12,227 bases of DNA from Methylocystaceae bacterium UBA5192 (GTDB lineage Bacteria > Pseudomonadota > Alphaproteobacteria > Rhizobiales > Beijerinckiaceae), in assembly GCA_002412985.1 (NCBI GenBank), contig DHWC01000043.1, positions 1-12,227 of the forward strand, given 5' to 3'. Below are positions 1 to 6,800 of this stretch, piece after piece (positions within the stretch are counted from its first letter, which is position 1; each line of letters opens with the position of its first letter). The position numbers were made by a program, and so were the translations under genes. The notes beneath the pieces were generated by a model. It was given only the letters and a program-made list of their open reading frames with translations. It had not been told where the DNA came from and ran no database searches.

Positions 1-24
1 TCCAAACTAGCTTGCTGAATGCAG

Positions 25-465
25 TCATTTGGATTTTGGGATATGCGTTTCATTTGCAAGGCCCTTGACCCCCATATAAAGCACGACAATCCGAGCATTT
101 GTCTTGCCAGTATTCTTACCATTATGGGCCCAATTTACCGCCTCAATAATAGCCTCGCCTGCTTTATAAACATGCCGTCCTTTATTGCCGTAGTCGACAG
201 TGATTTCGCCGGCAATGATAAAGCCAAACATTGGCACGGCGTGCATATGCCATCCCGTCTCTTTAGCTGGCGGAACCACAATCAATTCGCTTGTAAGTTC
301 TAGATCTCCCTGAGGATAGGCCAATACTTGTCCTATGGCATTTTGATCGCCATTATATAATTTCTTAACCTCTACTACATTTTTTGAAAGATCCTTGGCT
401 TGAACGTTGAAAGCAAAGCATATCATTCCTAGCAACGACATGAACAGATACTGTTTATATTTCAT
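25..465 (-). CDS. Exported small cupin-domain protein
   Basis: This 146-residue protein has a signal peptide: basic MKYK start, hydrophobic stretch to about residue 21, and a likely cleavage after VQA at residue 23. A single cupin barrel follows. Cupin motif 1 is recognisable around residues 71-86, with H73 and H75 as metal-ligand candidates. The usual glutamate position is M79. Motif 2 lies at 103-118 with H114 and N118. This variant, with HxH followed by a hydrophobic residue instead of Glu, occurs in a family of small periplasmic cupins. The substrate is unknown and no enzyme activity can be assigned. The ATG is supported by a GAGGA ribosome binding site six bases upstream. The gene is transcribed away from the ldtR-like regulator across a roughly 380-base control region, so that regulator may act on it, but this is inference from position only. 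Confidence 0.85.
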   Translation of the reverse strand: MKYKQYLFMSLLGMICFAFNVQAKDLSKNVVEVKKLYNGDQNAIGQVLAYPQGDLELTSELIVVPPAKETGWHMHAVPMFGFIIAGEITVDYGNKGRHVYKAGEAIIEAVNWAHNGKNTGKTNARIVVLYMGVKGLANETHIPKSK

Positions 466-489
466 CTTAAATCCTCAAAAAAACATCAT

Positions 490-518
490 AAACTACTGGG
501 TAAATACGTAGCTTTCAA
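490..518 (-). promoter_or_regulatory. Weak candidate promoter for the cupin gene
   Basis: Read on the minus strand, TTGAAA (518-513) is followed after 17 bases by TAGTTT (495-490). A TATGAT box at 490-485 is an alternative -10, but its spacing from TTGAAA is too long (22 bases). The -35 resembles the housekeeping consensus, while the -10 is poor. Either version would start transcription shortly before the cupin ATG at 465. Confidence 0.2.
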
Positions 519-737
519 TGAGTCTATATGTATTTATTGCGAGAAATCTCTCACGAAAAATAACCATTTTCCAAGCTGCGCCAAAGTTAGATTTGACTAA
601 TCTCTTTATCAAGAAACTCCAATTTATTAACAAGCATGAAGTTGATATACGCCAGCTCTTCTTTTTTTGATGAAGGTATACGGTCACCGATCAAGAAATA
701 TGCCTTTTTCATATTTAACTTTTTATTTACTCTAATT

Positions 738-766
738 TTGGCAACTTTTTATTCACGATCATATTT
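738..766 (+). promoter_or_regulatory. Candidate promoter for the ldtR-like gene
   Basis: TTGGCA at 738-743 is followed after 16-17 bases by CATATT/ATATTT at 760-766. This resembles a housekeeping sigma-70-type promoter and would start transcription near 773. That gives a leader of about 70 bases before the preferred start at 845. Transcription from here would run through the upstream ATG at 803. Confidence 0.35.
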
Positions 767-830
767 AAGCCTCAATTTAGACATGACGCATAAAGTCTCT
801 GTATGAAAGAGCACGGGGCTCATAATAGAC

Positions 831-836
831 AAGGGG
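831..836 (+). promoter_or_regulatory. Ribosome binding site that decides the ldtR start
   Basis: AAGGGG lies eight bases before the ATG at 845. The alternative in-frame ATG at 803 has no recognisable Shine-Dalgarno sequence, so 845 is preferred. Confidence 0.65.
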
Positions 837-844
837 ACATAGAA

Positions 845-1342
845 ATGCTTACCGCAAGAATGAAGGGAGAGGCACAAGAAGCGTCAATCATGCCGGCGTA
901 TATGCAAACAGTAATGATGCTTGAACGACTGCATCGACGCTTACAGGAAGTAGTTAAAGATGCGCTTGAGCGAGAAAAAATCGAAGATGTGAACGCAGTT
1001 CAAGCACTCTTACTTTACAACATTGCCGACCAAGAACTTACCGTCTCAGAATTACGCGCTAGAGATTATTATATGGGATCAAACTCTTCATACAATGTGA
1101 AGAAACTCGTTGAGGGAGGATTCCTTTGCTATTCAAAATCGCGCGTTGATCGCCGATGTGTTCGAATAAGTCTTGGGGAGCGCGGAAAACAAATACATCA
1201 ATTAGTTGCTAAGTCTTATGAAAAGCACGCCTCAACTGTTGATAAAATTGGCGGGGTAGAAATATCAGATTTTGAAATAGTTAATCGATCACTTTCTCGC
1301 CTCGATCGTTTTTGGGAAGATCAAATACAATATAGGCTATAA
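845..1342 (+). CDS. ldtR: MarR-type winged-helix regulator, LdtR-like
   Basis: From the preferred ATG at 845 the product has 165 residues. It resembles LdtR, a MarR-type regulator widespread in Hyphomicrobiales and studied in Liberibacter, where it controls an L,D-transpeptidase gene and stress tolerance. Recognisable segments are the N-terminal dimer helix with ERLHRRL (27-33), the helix with NAVQALLLYNI (50-60), the recognition helix around 77-90 (GSNSSYNVKKL), the basic wing around 97-108 (SKSRVDRRCVRI), and the C-terminal helix ending RFWEDQIQYRL. A longer version from the ATG at 803 would add 14 residues but lacks a ribosome binding site. No L,D-transpeptidase gene is visible, so targets here are unknown. 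Local candidates are itself, the divergent cupin gene and the downstream secreted-protein gene. The family call is firm; equivalence to Liberibacter LdtR in function is inference. Confidence 0.88.
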   Translation: MLTARMKGEAQEASIMPAYMQTVMMLERLHRRLQEVVKDALEREKIEDVNAVQALLLYNIADQELTVSELRARDYYMGSNSSYNVKKLVEGGFLCYSKSRVDRRCVRISLGERGKQIHQLVAKSYEKHASTVDKIGGVEISDFEIVNRSLSRLDRFWEDQIQYRL

Positions 1343-1396
1343 GCTTTTGACGCTTTCAGAGGATAGAAATTATAAACTAGACCAAAACCTATCATA

Positions 1397-1414
1397 AGAT
1401 TATGCAAATAATCT
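1397..1414. repeat. Perfect inverted repeat with GCAA loop
   Basis: AGATTAT (1397-1403) and ATAATCT (1408-1414) are perfect seven-base inverted arms around GCAA. In RNA this would be an AU-rich hairpin closed by a GNRA-type tetraloop. In DNA it is an 18-base dyad that could be an operator. It lies 55 bases after the regulator's stop codon and has no following T-run, so it is not a typical intrinsic terminator. Confidence 0.5.
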
Positions 1415-1479
1415 CTATCGCTGTTTCCAACACGACATGCAGACAAGTAACTGTTATACCCCTTGCATATGACTTAATA

Positions 1480-1493
1480 ATCTTTACAAAGAT
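1480..1493. repeat. Short palindrome upstream of the secreted-protein gene
   Basis: ATCTTT (1480-1485) and AAAGAT (1488-1493) are perfect inverted arms around AC, 39 bases before the ATG at 1533. A TAATAA box (1475-1480) abuts it and could be a -10 element, although no good -35 is seen at the right distance. The position would suit an operator, possibly for the neighbouring MarR-type regulator, but this is only positional inference. Confidence 0.4.
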
Positions 1494-1522
1494 CAACAAG
1501 ATAGCCAATCTACGTCGTCACC

Positions 1523-1527
1523 GGAGG
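1523..1527 (+). promoter_or_regulatory. Strong ribosome binding site of the small exported-protein gene
   Basis: GGAGG stands five bases before the ATG at 1533. It is the strongest Shine-Dalgarno in the left part of the window and is the main reason for calling the plus-strand gene rather than the overlapping minus-strand frame (1493-1852). Confidence 0.75.
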
Positions 1528-1532
1528 AAAAA

Positions 1533-1859
1533 ATGATAAGCATTAAGGCAAGAACAAAAGTTCTTACCAGCCTATTAAGCTGCCAAGTCATTTTTTTTAA
1601 TACCGCCCTGCATGCCCAAGACATGCCGCCACCGCCTGCCGTCGCCAAAGAAATCTCAGATGGAAAAAGCGCCTCTGAAAATACCCCTAGCAAGGCTGTT
1701 AAACAAAAATCAAAGCCAAAAAGAGGTACAAAACTAAAGGCAAAAGGCTCAATCGAGACAGATAACGCCGCTGAAAATATGTCTGTTCCGCCAGAGTCTG
1801 GGAATATGAGTCCCTCCCTTACGCCCAGTGGCGGCGCTGGATTTAATTTCAAATTTTAA
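1533..1859 (+). CDS. Small exported low-complexity protein of unknown function
   Basis: This 108-residue product begins with a signal peptide: basic start MISIKARTK, a hydrophobic segment at about 10-26, and cleavage probably after HAQ at 29. The mature part of about 79 residues looks disordered. It has a proline run (PPPP near 32-35), a lysine-rich middle (about 55-72, KQKSKPKRG) and a Ser/Pro/Gly-rich tail ending GFNFKF. I recognise no domain. The basic middle and aromatic C-terminus could suit binding to cell-wall or outer-membrane components, but no function can be assigned. A strong ribosome binding site and palindromes upstream support expression. It lies 190 bases after the LdtR-like gene on the same strand and converges with the hydrogenase operon. 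Confidence 0.7.
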   Translation: MISIKARTKVLTSLLSCQVIFFNTALHAQDMPPPPAVAKEISDGKSASENTPSKAVKQKSKPKRGTKLKAKGSIETDNAAENMSVPPESGNMSPSLTPSGGAGFNFKF

Positions 1860-2044
1860 ATCGCTACATAGCTACTTGATATTATACTTTGATCTCTGAC
1901 GGGATGTGGCATGACTCCGCTAGTGCTGTGAAAACAGTAACAACAGAATCAACTTATGATTTCACACAGCCTAAGAAAATAAATCGTAATATTTTTGTTG
2001 AATATTTTTCTGAAATTTTTCTATGCTACTCCGTCAGGGCAGTC
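1860..2044. other. Convergent intergenic region with nested inverted repeats
   Basis: This 185-base gap separates the 3' ends of the secreted-protein gene and hypE. It holds an outer seven-base perfect inverted repeat (CTGACGG at 1896-1902, CCGTCAG at 2031-2037). An inner imperfect pair also occurs (GCTGTGAAA at 1925-1933 against TTTCACACAGC at 1960-1970). A small hairpin with a GAAA loop lies at 1924-1939. No stem is directly followed by a convincing T-run on either strand, so no intrinsic terminator is called. A 62-codon plus-strand frame (1889-2077) runs into hypE antisense and is not supported. Confidence 0.5.
1988..2020. repeat. AT-rich short direct repeats
   Basis: AATATTTTT occurs at 1988-1996 and again at 2001-2009, followed by a degenerate copy GAAATTTTT at 2012-2020, giving a 12-13-base spacing. 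They lie just beyond the hypE stop. They may be simple AT-rich DNA or help transcription end; nothing more can be said. Confidence 0.4.
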
Positions 2045-3091
2045 TTAACAAATTCTTGGCAGCAATTCTCCAGATAGATGATCAATGATACGTCGTCCGC
2101 CAATTCGCGTAATCATCTGAACAAAAAATCTTGAATCTTCTATAGCTACGCCAATAATTTCTGCTTGATAACCCAGGGGATGGCTTCGCATAGCCGTAAG
2201 AACATCTGCCGCAGCCGATGGCGCAACGACTGCAATCAATTTACCCTCATTAGCGACATAAAGTGGATCGAGACCAAGAAATTCACATGCAGCGGCAACA
2301 GAGGAATTTATCGGGATCTTATTTTCGTTAATAACGAATCCAACGTCTGATTTTTCAGCCAGCTCATTTAAAGCTGAGGCAAGTCCTCCCCGCGTTGGAT
2401 CTCTCATAACGCGGATATGATCCCCTCCAACCTCAAGAATAAGCTGGATCAACTCATGTAAGGCCGCTTGATCAGAAATAATATTTGTCTCAAAATTTAG
2501 ATTCTCGCGCTTGGATAGGATTGCGACGCCATGATCTCCAATCTCTCCACTCAGAATTACACAATCTCCTGGCATGATCTGATTTGCAGATAAAACTGTC
2601 TGATTTCTTATAACGCCAATTCCTGTTGTCGTGATAAAAACGCCGTCAGCTTTACCCCGCTCAACAACCTTTGTGTCTCCCGTTATAATTTTAACGCCAG
2701 CCGCATGTGCGCAGGCTCCCATTGTTTTTGCAATAATAACTAATTTTTTGAGCGGAAAACCTTCTTCAAGAATAAAACTTGCTGACAAATACAGTGGAGT
2801 TGCACCACCTAACGCAATATCATTAATAGTTCCATTAACAGCTAAAGATCCAATATTGCCACCTGGAAAAAATAGCGGTGAAACAACAAAACTATCTGTC
2901 GCGAAAGCAAGTTTGCCTGTATCTACGTTAAAGATCGCCTGATCGTTCTGCTGTAATAACAAATCATTATTGAATGCTGGATAGAAAATCTCTGAAATTA
3001 GCATCGTCATAGCGCTGCCACCAGCGCCATGCGCAAGCTCAACGACGCCATCATTAAGATCAATCGGTGAGCGCCGATGCTTATTGCTCAT
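2045..3091 (-). CDS. hypE: Hydrogenase maturation protein HypE
   Basis: HypE is the ATP-dependent dehydratase that converts the carbamoyl group on its C-terminal cysteine to a thiocyanate. It then passes CN to the iron held by HypC-HypD. The 348-residue product has the AIRS/PurM-like architecture. The N-terminal ATP-binding part contains HGAGG (21-25), with further PurM-type segments such as GDTKVV, and a glycine-rich MRDPTRGG motif begins the C-terminal half. The protein ends in PRIC, so the essential carbamoyl-accepting Cys348 is the last residue and the enzyme should be functional. Its ATG overlaps the hypD stop by four bases (ATGA), which suggests coupled translation. It is the last gene of the hydrogenase-hyp operon. 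Confidence 0.97.
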   Translation of the reverse strand: MSNKHRRSPIDLNDGVVELAHGAGGSAMTMLISEIFYPAFNNDLLLQQNDQAIFNVDTGKLAFATDSFVVSPLFFPGGNIGSLAVNGTINDIALGGATPLYLSASFILEEGFPLKKLVIIAKTMGACAHAAGVKIITGDTKVVERGKADGVFITTTGIGVIRNQTVLSANQIMPGDCVILSGEIGDHGVAILSKRENLNFETNIISDQAALHELIQLILEVGGDHIRVMRDPTRGGLASALNELAEKSDVGFVINENKIPINSSVAAACEFLGLDPLYVANEGKLIAVVAPSAAADVLTAMRSHPLGYQAEIIGVAIEDSRFFVQMITRIGGRRIIDHLSGELLPRIC

Positions 3092-4227
3092 CGAGCCTCC
3101 GCTTCATCTCGAAATCGACCATAGGCCCAGTGAGCGGCACAAGCGCCCTCTGCGGATACCATACATGCCCCCAGCGGGGTATCCGGCCGACATGCACTAC
3201 CAAATAATTTACACTCTTGTGGTTTCTTCCTGCCCCGAAGAATTTGACCACATTCACAAGCTGGGTTATCGGGCACAGCAACTGCGCTCATATCAAATCG
3301 CTTTTCTGCATCTAGCATATAATAATTATTGCTGAGCTTTAATGCGCTATTTGATAATTCTCCTATGCCACGCCATTCAAAGCAGTCTCGTAACTCAAAA
3401 GTATTCGCCATAGAAACTATGGCCGAATAATTTCCCTTATCAGCGACAGCGCGATCATATTGATTTTCAATATCTGCACGCCCTGTATTGACCTGGCGCA
3501 ACAACATCAGCAATGCCTGCAAAATATCTAATGGCTCAAAACCAGCAATAACAATTGGTATGTCAAAATTTTCCGCAATTTCTTGATAGGGCTCACATCC
3601 AATAATTGCACTAACATGAGCTGGCCCAACGACGCCATTAATTGCCTGGCTTTGTGAAGGAACCGACTGAGATTCTATGAGAATATGTCGCATAGCCGCT
3701 GGCGTCAGAACATGATTACAAAATACTGAAAAATTTTTGAGCTTATCGCGTTGTGCAATTTGTAACGCTAAGGCTGTTGGCGGCGTGGTTGTCTCAAAGC
3801 CAATAGCAAAAAAAACTATCTCTTTATCGGGATGAGACACGGCTATTTTGAGTGCGTCAAGTGGCGAATAAATCATCCGCACATCGGCGCCAAAAGCTCG
3901 TGCGCGTAATAGAGAATTCCCGCGCGAGCCCGGCGCTCGCATCAAATCGCCATAGGCACAAATTACGATATTGTCCTGTTTGGCCAACCTTATAGCAGCA
4001 TCAATACGCGCAGCTGGCAAGACGCAAACGGGGCAGCCAGGGCCATGGATCATCTCGATATTTTTTGGTAGCAGATCTTCTATGCCATAGCGAGCTAGCG
4101 CATGAGTATGACCGCCACAAAACTCCATAAATCGATAGGAGTGATGACAAGATGTCTCGACGAAGATTTGGTCAATAAGACGCGCAGCCAATGGTTCATA
4201 ACGAAATTCTTCCGAATATCGCATCAT
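3088..4227 (-). CDS. hypD: Hydrogenase maturation protein HypD
   Basis: HypD is the 4Fe-4S scaffold on which, together with HypC, the Fe(CN)2CO unit of the NiFe site is built. The 379-residue product keeps the family's key motifs. FCGGHTHA carries Cys37 and His40, GPGCPVC carries Cys65 and Cys68, GFETTTP lies in the middle, and a cysteine-rich C-terminus (C324, C326, C339, C346, C355, C363) supplies the 4Fe-4S ligands. The first ATG shares one base with the hypC stop codon, and a GAGGA-type ribosome binding site lies seven bases upstream. A second ATG follows immediately and would give a protein one residue shorter. Confidence 0.97.
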   Translation of the reverse strand: MMRYSEEFRYEPLAARLIDQIFVETSCHHSYRFMEFCGGHTHALARYGIEDLLPKNIEMIHGPGCPVCVLPAARIDAAIRLAKQDNIVICAYGDLMRAPGSRGNSLLRARAFGADVRMIYSPLDALKIAVSHPDKEIVFFAIGFETTTPPTALALQIAQRDKLKNFSVFCNHVLTPAAMRHILIESQSVPSQSQAINGVVGPAHVSAIIGCEPYQEIAENFDIPIVIAGFEPLDILQALLMLLRQVNTGRADIENQYDRAVADKGNYSAIVSMANTFELRDCFEWRGIGELSNSALKLSNNYYMLDAEKRFDMSAVAVPDNPACECGQILRGRKKPQECKLFGSACRPDTPLGACMVSAEGACAAHWAYGRFRDEAEAR

Positions 4228-4487
4228 TAAGCATCCTCATCTGAAACAAGGCTACTCGGAAGAATACAGATTGTTTCTATATCTTGCAGCGTTTGTTGCG
4301 CTCGAACTGAGTCAAGGATACTTATCGAAAAACCAACATGCACAAGCACATAATCATCAATTTTCGCCTGCGGCGTATAGGCAAGGCTGATTTCTTTAAC
4401 TACTTGCCCAAATTCAACCCGCGCCATGCGAATCAATGGGTCTGATGCGTCAATGCTGATAATTCGACCAGGAATCGCTAAACACAT
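4227..4487 (-). CDS. hypC: Hydrogenase maturation chaperone HypC
   Basis: HypC (HypC/HupF family) carries the iron-cyanide-carbonyl unit from HypD to the hydrogenase large-subunit precursor. I chose the ATG at 4487 because it yields the invariant N-terminus MCLAIPG. In this family Met1 is removed and Cys2 binds the iron and the large subunit. The 12 extra in-frame codons upstream run into the hypF stop and do not belong to the family. The product has 86 residues, normal for HypC, and retains the conserved DYVLVHVGFSI segment with His50. It follows hypF by 11 bases and overlaps hypD by one base. The ribosome binding site is weak, so coupling to hypF translation is likely. Confidence 0.96.
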   Translation of the reverse strand: MCLAIPGRIISIDASDPLIRMARVEFGQVVKEISLAYTPQAKIDDYVLVHVGFSISILDSVRAQQTLQDIETICILPSSLVSDEDA

Positions 4488-4498
4488 ACAGAATCTTT

Positions 4499-6763
4499 CT
4501 ATTGCGCGCTCCAAGAAGCCCACACAGACTGGCCAACAGCAAGACCACCATCATTAGGCGGAATGCGCTCATGCCAAAAAGGCGAGAATCCCCCCAGCTC
4601 CAATGAGCTTACCACTGCTTGTGTCAAATATGCATTTTGAAAGCACCCACCAGAGAGCGCAACACGGAATTCTCGTAACTCTGAAGCGACAGAAACAATT
4701 GCATGTGCAAGGGCAATATGAATCCCTGCTGCAATTTCGGCCAAATCATGCCCATTCTCAAGATCAATGAGAACTTGTTTGAGCACAGGCTCCCAATCAA
4801 CCACCAACATCTCATTTAATGATTTGGTAAGCGTACAAGCATAAGTTCTTGGCACAAGCGCTTTGTGGGCAAGACTCTCGAGCATCGCTGCAGCCTCTCC
4901 CTCATAAGTTACCCGCTGACAAATTCCCAATAGCGCAGAGAAGGCGTCAAAAATCCGACCAACGCTTGTAGTATAGTATGTTTGAATATTTCTTTGAAAC
5001 ATTTGCAATAAATTGGTTTTTTCTAAAGGTGAGAACTCACCAAGCGGCATAAGGTTCGAATTCAAAAAGAGATCATCTCCATAAATTTCATAGAGTAGCC
5101 CCACGGCAGCACGACAGGGTTCTTTGAAAGCCTGAACACCTCCAGGCAATAAAAAACCCCGCATATGAGCCACGCGCCGCCAAGAGTTCATGGATATCTT
5201 AATAAACTCTCCTCCCCAGAGACTTCCGTCATCTCCAAATCCTGCGCCGTCCCAAGCCACTCCCAAAATTGGCGGCAAGAGTTCATTGTCGACAAGACAG
5301 GAAACAATATGCGCGACATGATGCTGTATGTTCTCTTGAGAAATTTTAGGCTGGAAATGAGCAGTGGCAATAAAATTAGGGTGCAAATCTGCGGCATATG
5401 TAATAGCGGATTCTCGCTTGCGTGTTATTTTTTTAACTTGTAGCTCATGACGGTCGCGTGCCTCAGGCGTTACAAGATCACCGATATACGGACCAAGACA
5501 AAGAAGATTATTGTCAGAATAGCTAATCGTATTCTTTAAATAACCGCCAGAGCCAAGAATACCTGCTCTTAAATTCGAGACCTTAAAATATCCTGGCGCA
5601 TAACCTCGTGCGCGGCGTAATATTAACTTACGACCACAAACAACACGCACCACAGAGTCATCGATTGGCCAACTGATCTCACGATTATGCGTTAAAAAAT
5701 AATCCGCGATTCCACGTAGCTGACTGAATGCTAAATTCTCGTCGGAGATTATCGGCTGATCACTGATATTGGCGCTTGTGACCACAATCGGAAATTCTAA
5801 CTCCTGCAATAGAAGATAGTGGAGCGGCATCGTCGGCAGCATGACCCCAAGCCATGAGAGGCCTGGAGCCAGAAATTTTGATAATTGTTGTGATTTTAAT
5901 TTAACCAAAACAATTGGCCGTTCGGCGGCGCACAGAATCTTTTCCTCTTGTTCGGATACGCAACATTCATCTTTCACCGCAGATATAGTTGCGTACATGA
6001 CTGCTAAAGGTTTTGATTTTCTCTCTTTACGACGACGCAACTCTAGAACGGCTGCATCAGATCGCGCATCGACACAGAGCTGAAATCCTCCAACACTCTT
6101 TACTGCTACAATTGCGCCACTTCTCAGCGCTTCTACTGTTTGCGCGAGCGCATCGCAATCCTGTACAACGAGATCCCCTGCATGATCTAAAAATGAAAGC
6201 CTAGGGCCACACTCATGGCAGGAGATCGTTTGCGCATGGAAGCGTCGATTTTCTGGATCTTGATATTCCCTTTGACACGCCGAGCAAAGCGAAAATTGAT
6301 GCATTGACGTGTTTGATCGATCATAAGGAAGAGCGTCTATGATTGAGTACCGAGGGCCACACTGCGCACAAGAGTTCAAGGCATAACGATAGCGCCGATT
6401 GTTTGGATCCAGAACCTCATCAAGACACGAAGAACAGACGGCAATGTCTGGGGGAATTTCTCCAAAATCACTTCCATTTTCGATACTAGATAAAATTTCA
6501 AAAGTGGCATCATTTTCCAACGCCACAGATGTAGACTCGAGATAATCAATCTTGGCCTGACATGGCGCATCACTCGAGAGCTGAAGGCTGAACCGATCAA
6601 CGTCAGCCTCCGCTCCCTCAACTTCAATATGTACGCAGTCCTTTGTATTTTTGATAAATCCTGTGAGATTTAAGCTTAAGGCAAGTCGACAAACAAAAGG
6701 ACGGTAGCCAACGCCCTGCACGCGTCCGTAAACTCGAATTCTTTGTCGCAACAAATGTCCCAC
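4499..6763 (-). CDS. hypF: Carbamoyltransferase HypF
   Basis: HypF makes the CN-ligand precursor: it uses carbamoyl phosphate and ATP to form carbamoyl-adenylate and transfers the carbamoyl group to the terminal Cys of HypE. The 754-residue length is normal. Domains run in order. The acylphosphatase domain (about 7-95) has VQGVGYRPF, with R21 and N39 as catalytic residues. Two zinc-finger-like units follow (C110/C113/C132/C135 and C160/C163/C182/C185). A YrdC-like domain covers about 205-370. The Kae1-like carbamoyltransferase domain has HHVAH (481-485), VAWDGAGFGDDG from 502 and SGGCFQN near 704. All expected residues are present. The start is GTG, supported by GAGGA seven bases upstream. 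It lies 37 bases after hypA, the widest gap in the operon. Confidence 0.97.
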   Translation of the reverse strand: MGHLLRQRIRVYGRVQGVGYRPFVCRLALSLNLTGFIKNTKDCVHIEVEGAEADVDRFSLQLSSDAPCQAKIDYLESTSVALENDATFEILSSIENGSDFGEIPPDIAVCSSCLDEVLDPNNRRYRYALNSCAQCGPRYSIIDALPYDRSNTSMHQFSLCSACQREYQDPENRRFHAQTISCHECGPRLSFLDHAGDLVVQDCDALAQTVEALRSGAIVAVKSVGGFQLCVDARSDAAVLELRRRKERKSKPLAVMYATISAVKDECCVSEQEEKILCAAERPIVLVKLKSQQLSKFLAPGLSWLGVMLPTMPLHYLLLQELEFPIVVTSANISDQPIISDENLAFSQLRGIADYFLTHNREISWPIDDSVVRVVCGRKLILRRARGYAPGYFKVSNLRAGILGSGGYLKNTISYSDNNLLCLGPYIGDLVTPEARDRHELQVKKITRKRESAITYAADLHPNFIATAHFQPKISQENIQHHVAHIVSCLVDNELLPPILGVAWDGAGFGDDGSLWGGEFIKISMNSWRRVAHMRGFLLPGGVQAFKEPCRAAVGLLYEIYGDDLFLNSNLMPLGEFSPLEKTNLLQMFQRNIQTYYTTSVGRIFDAFSALLGICQRVTYEGEAAAMLESLAHKALVPRTYACTLTKSLNEMLVVDWEPVLKQVLIDLENGHDLAEIAAGIHIALAHAIVSVASELREFRVALSGGCFQNAYLTQAVVSSLELGGFSPFWHERIPPNDGGLAVGQSVWASWSAQ

Positions 6764-6800
6764 ATTCAGTTCCTCGTCTCAAAAAGAGAGAGTTTTGGGA

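Larger units (their letters stand above)
466..844. other. AT-rich divergent intergenic region between cupin gene and regulator
   Basis: This 379-base stretch separates two divergently transcribed genes and contains no confident gene. It is AT-rich with several T-runs (about 661-667, 703-708, 719-724, 746-750). A 41-codon minus-strand reading frame lies at 587-712 (starting MKKAYFLIGD). It has ordinary-looking amino-acid content but no good ribosome binding site and no family that I recognise. A different 64-codon minus-strand frame at 493-687 overlaps it and looks random. The remainder is best read as promoter and leader DNA for the two flanking genes. Confidence 0.6.

Noticed and set aside
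493..687. 64-codon minus-strand frame in the divergent spacer
   Set aside because: Composition looks like translated AT-rich non-coding DNA, and it conflicts with the slightly better frame at 587-712.
1493..1852. 119-codon minus-strand frame opposite the small secreted-protein gene
   Set aside because: It has no ribosome binding site and no family-like sequence. The plus strand has a strong GGAGG and a clear signal peptide.
1924..1939. GAAA-loop hairpin as an intrinsic terminator for the secreted-protein gene
   Set aside because: The six-base stem includes a G-U pair and is not followed by a T-run.
1889..2077. 62-codon plus-strand frame between the secreted-protein gene and hypE
   Set aside because: It has no usable ribosome binding site or recognisable sequence, and it runs antisense into the hypE 3' end.
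2631..2942. 103-codon plus-strand frame inside hypE
   Set aside because: It is antisense to conserved HypE sequence and lacks independent support.
5165..5443. 92-codon plus-strand frame inside hypF
   Set aside because: It is antisense to well-conserved HypF coding sequence and is explained as a shadow frame.
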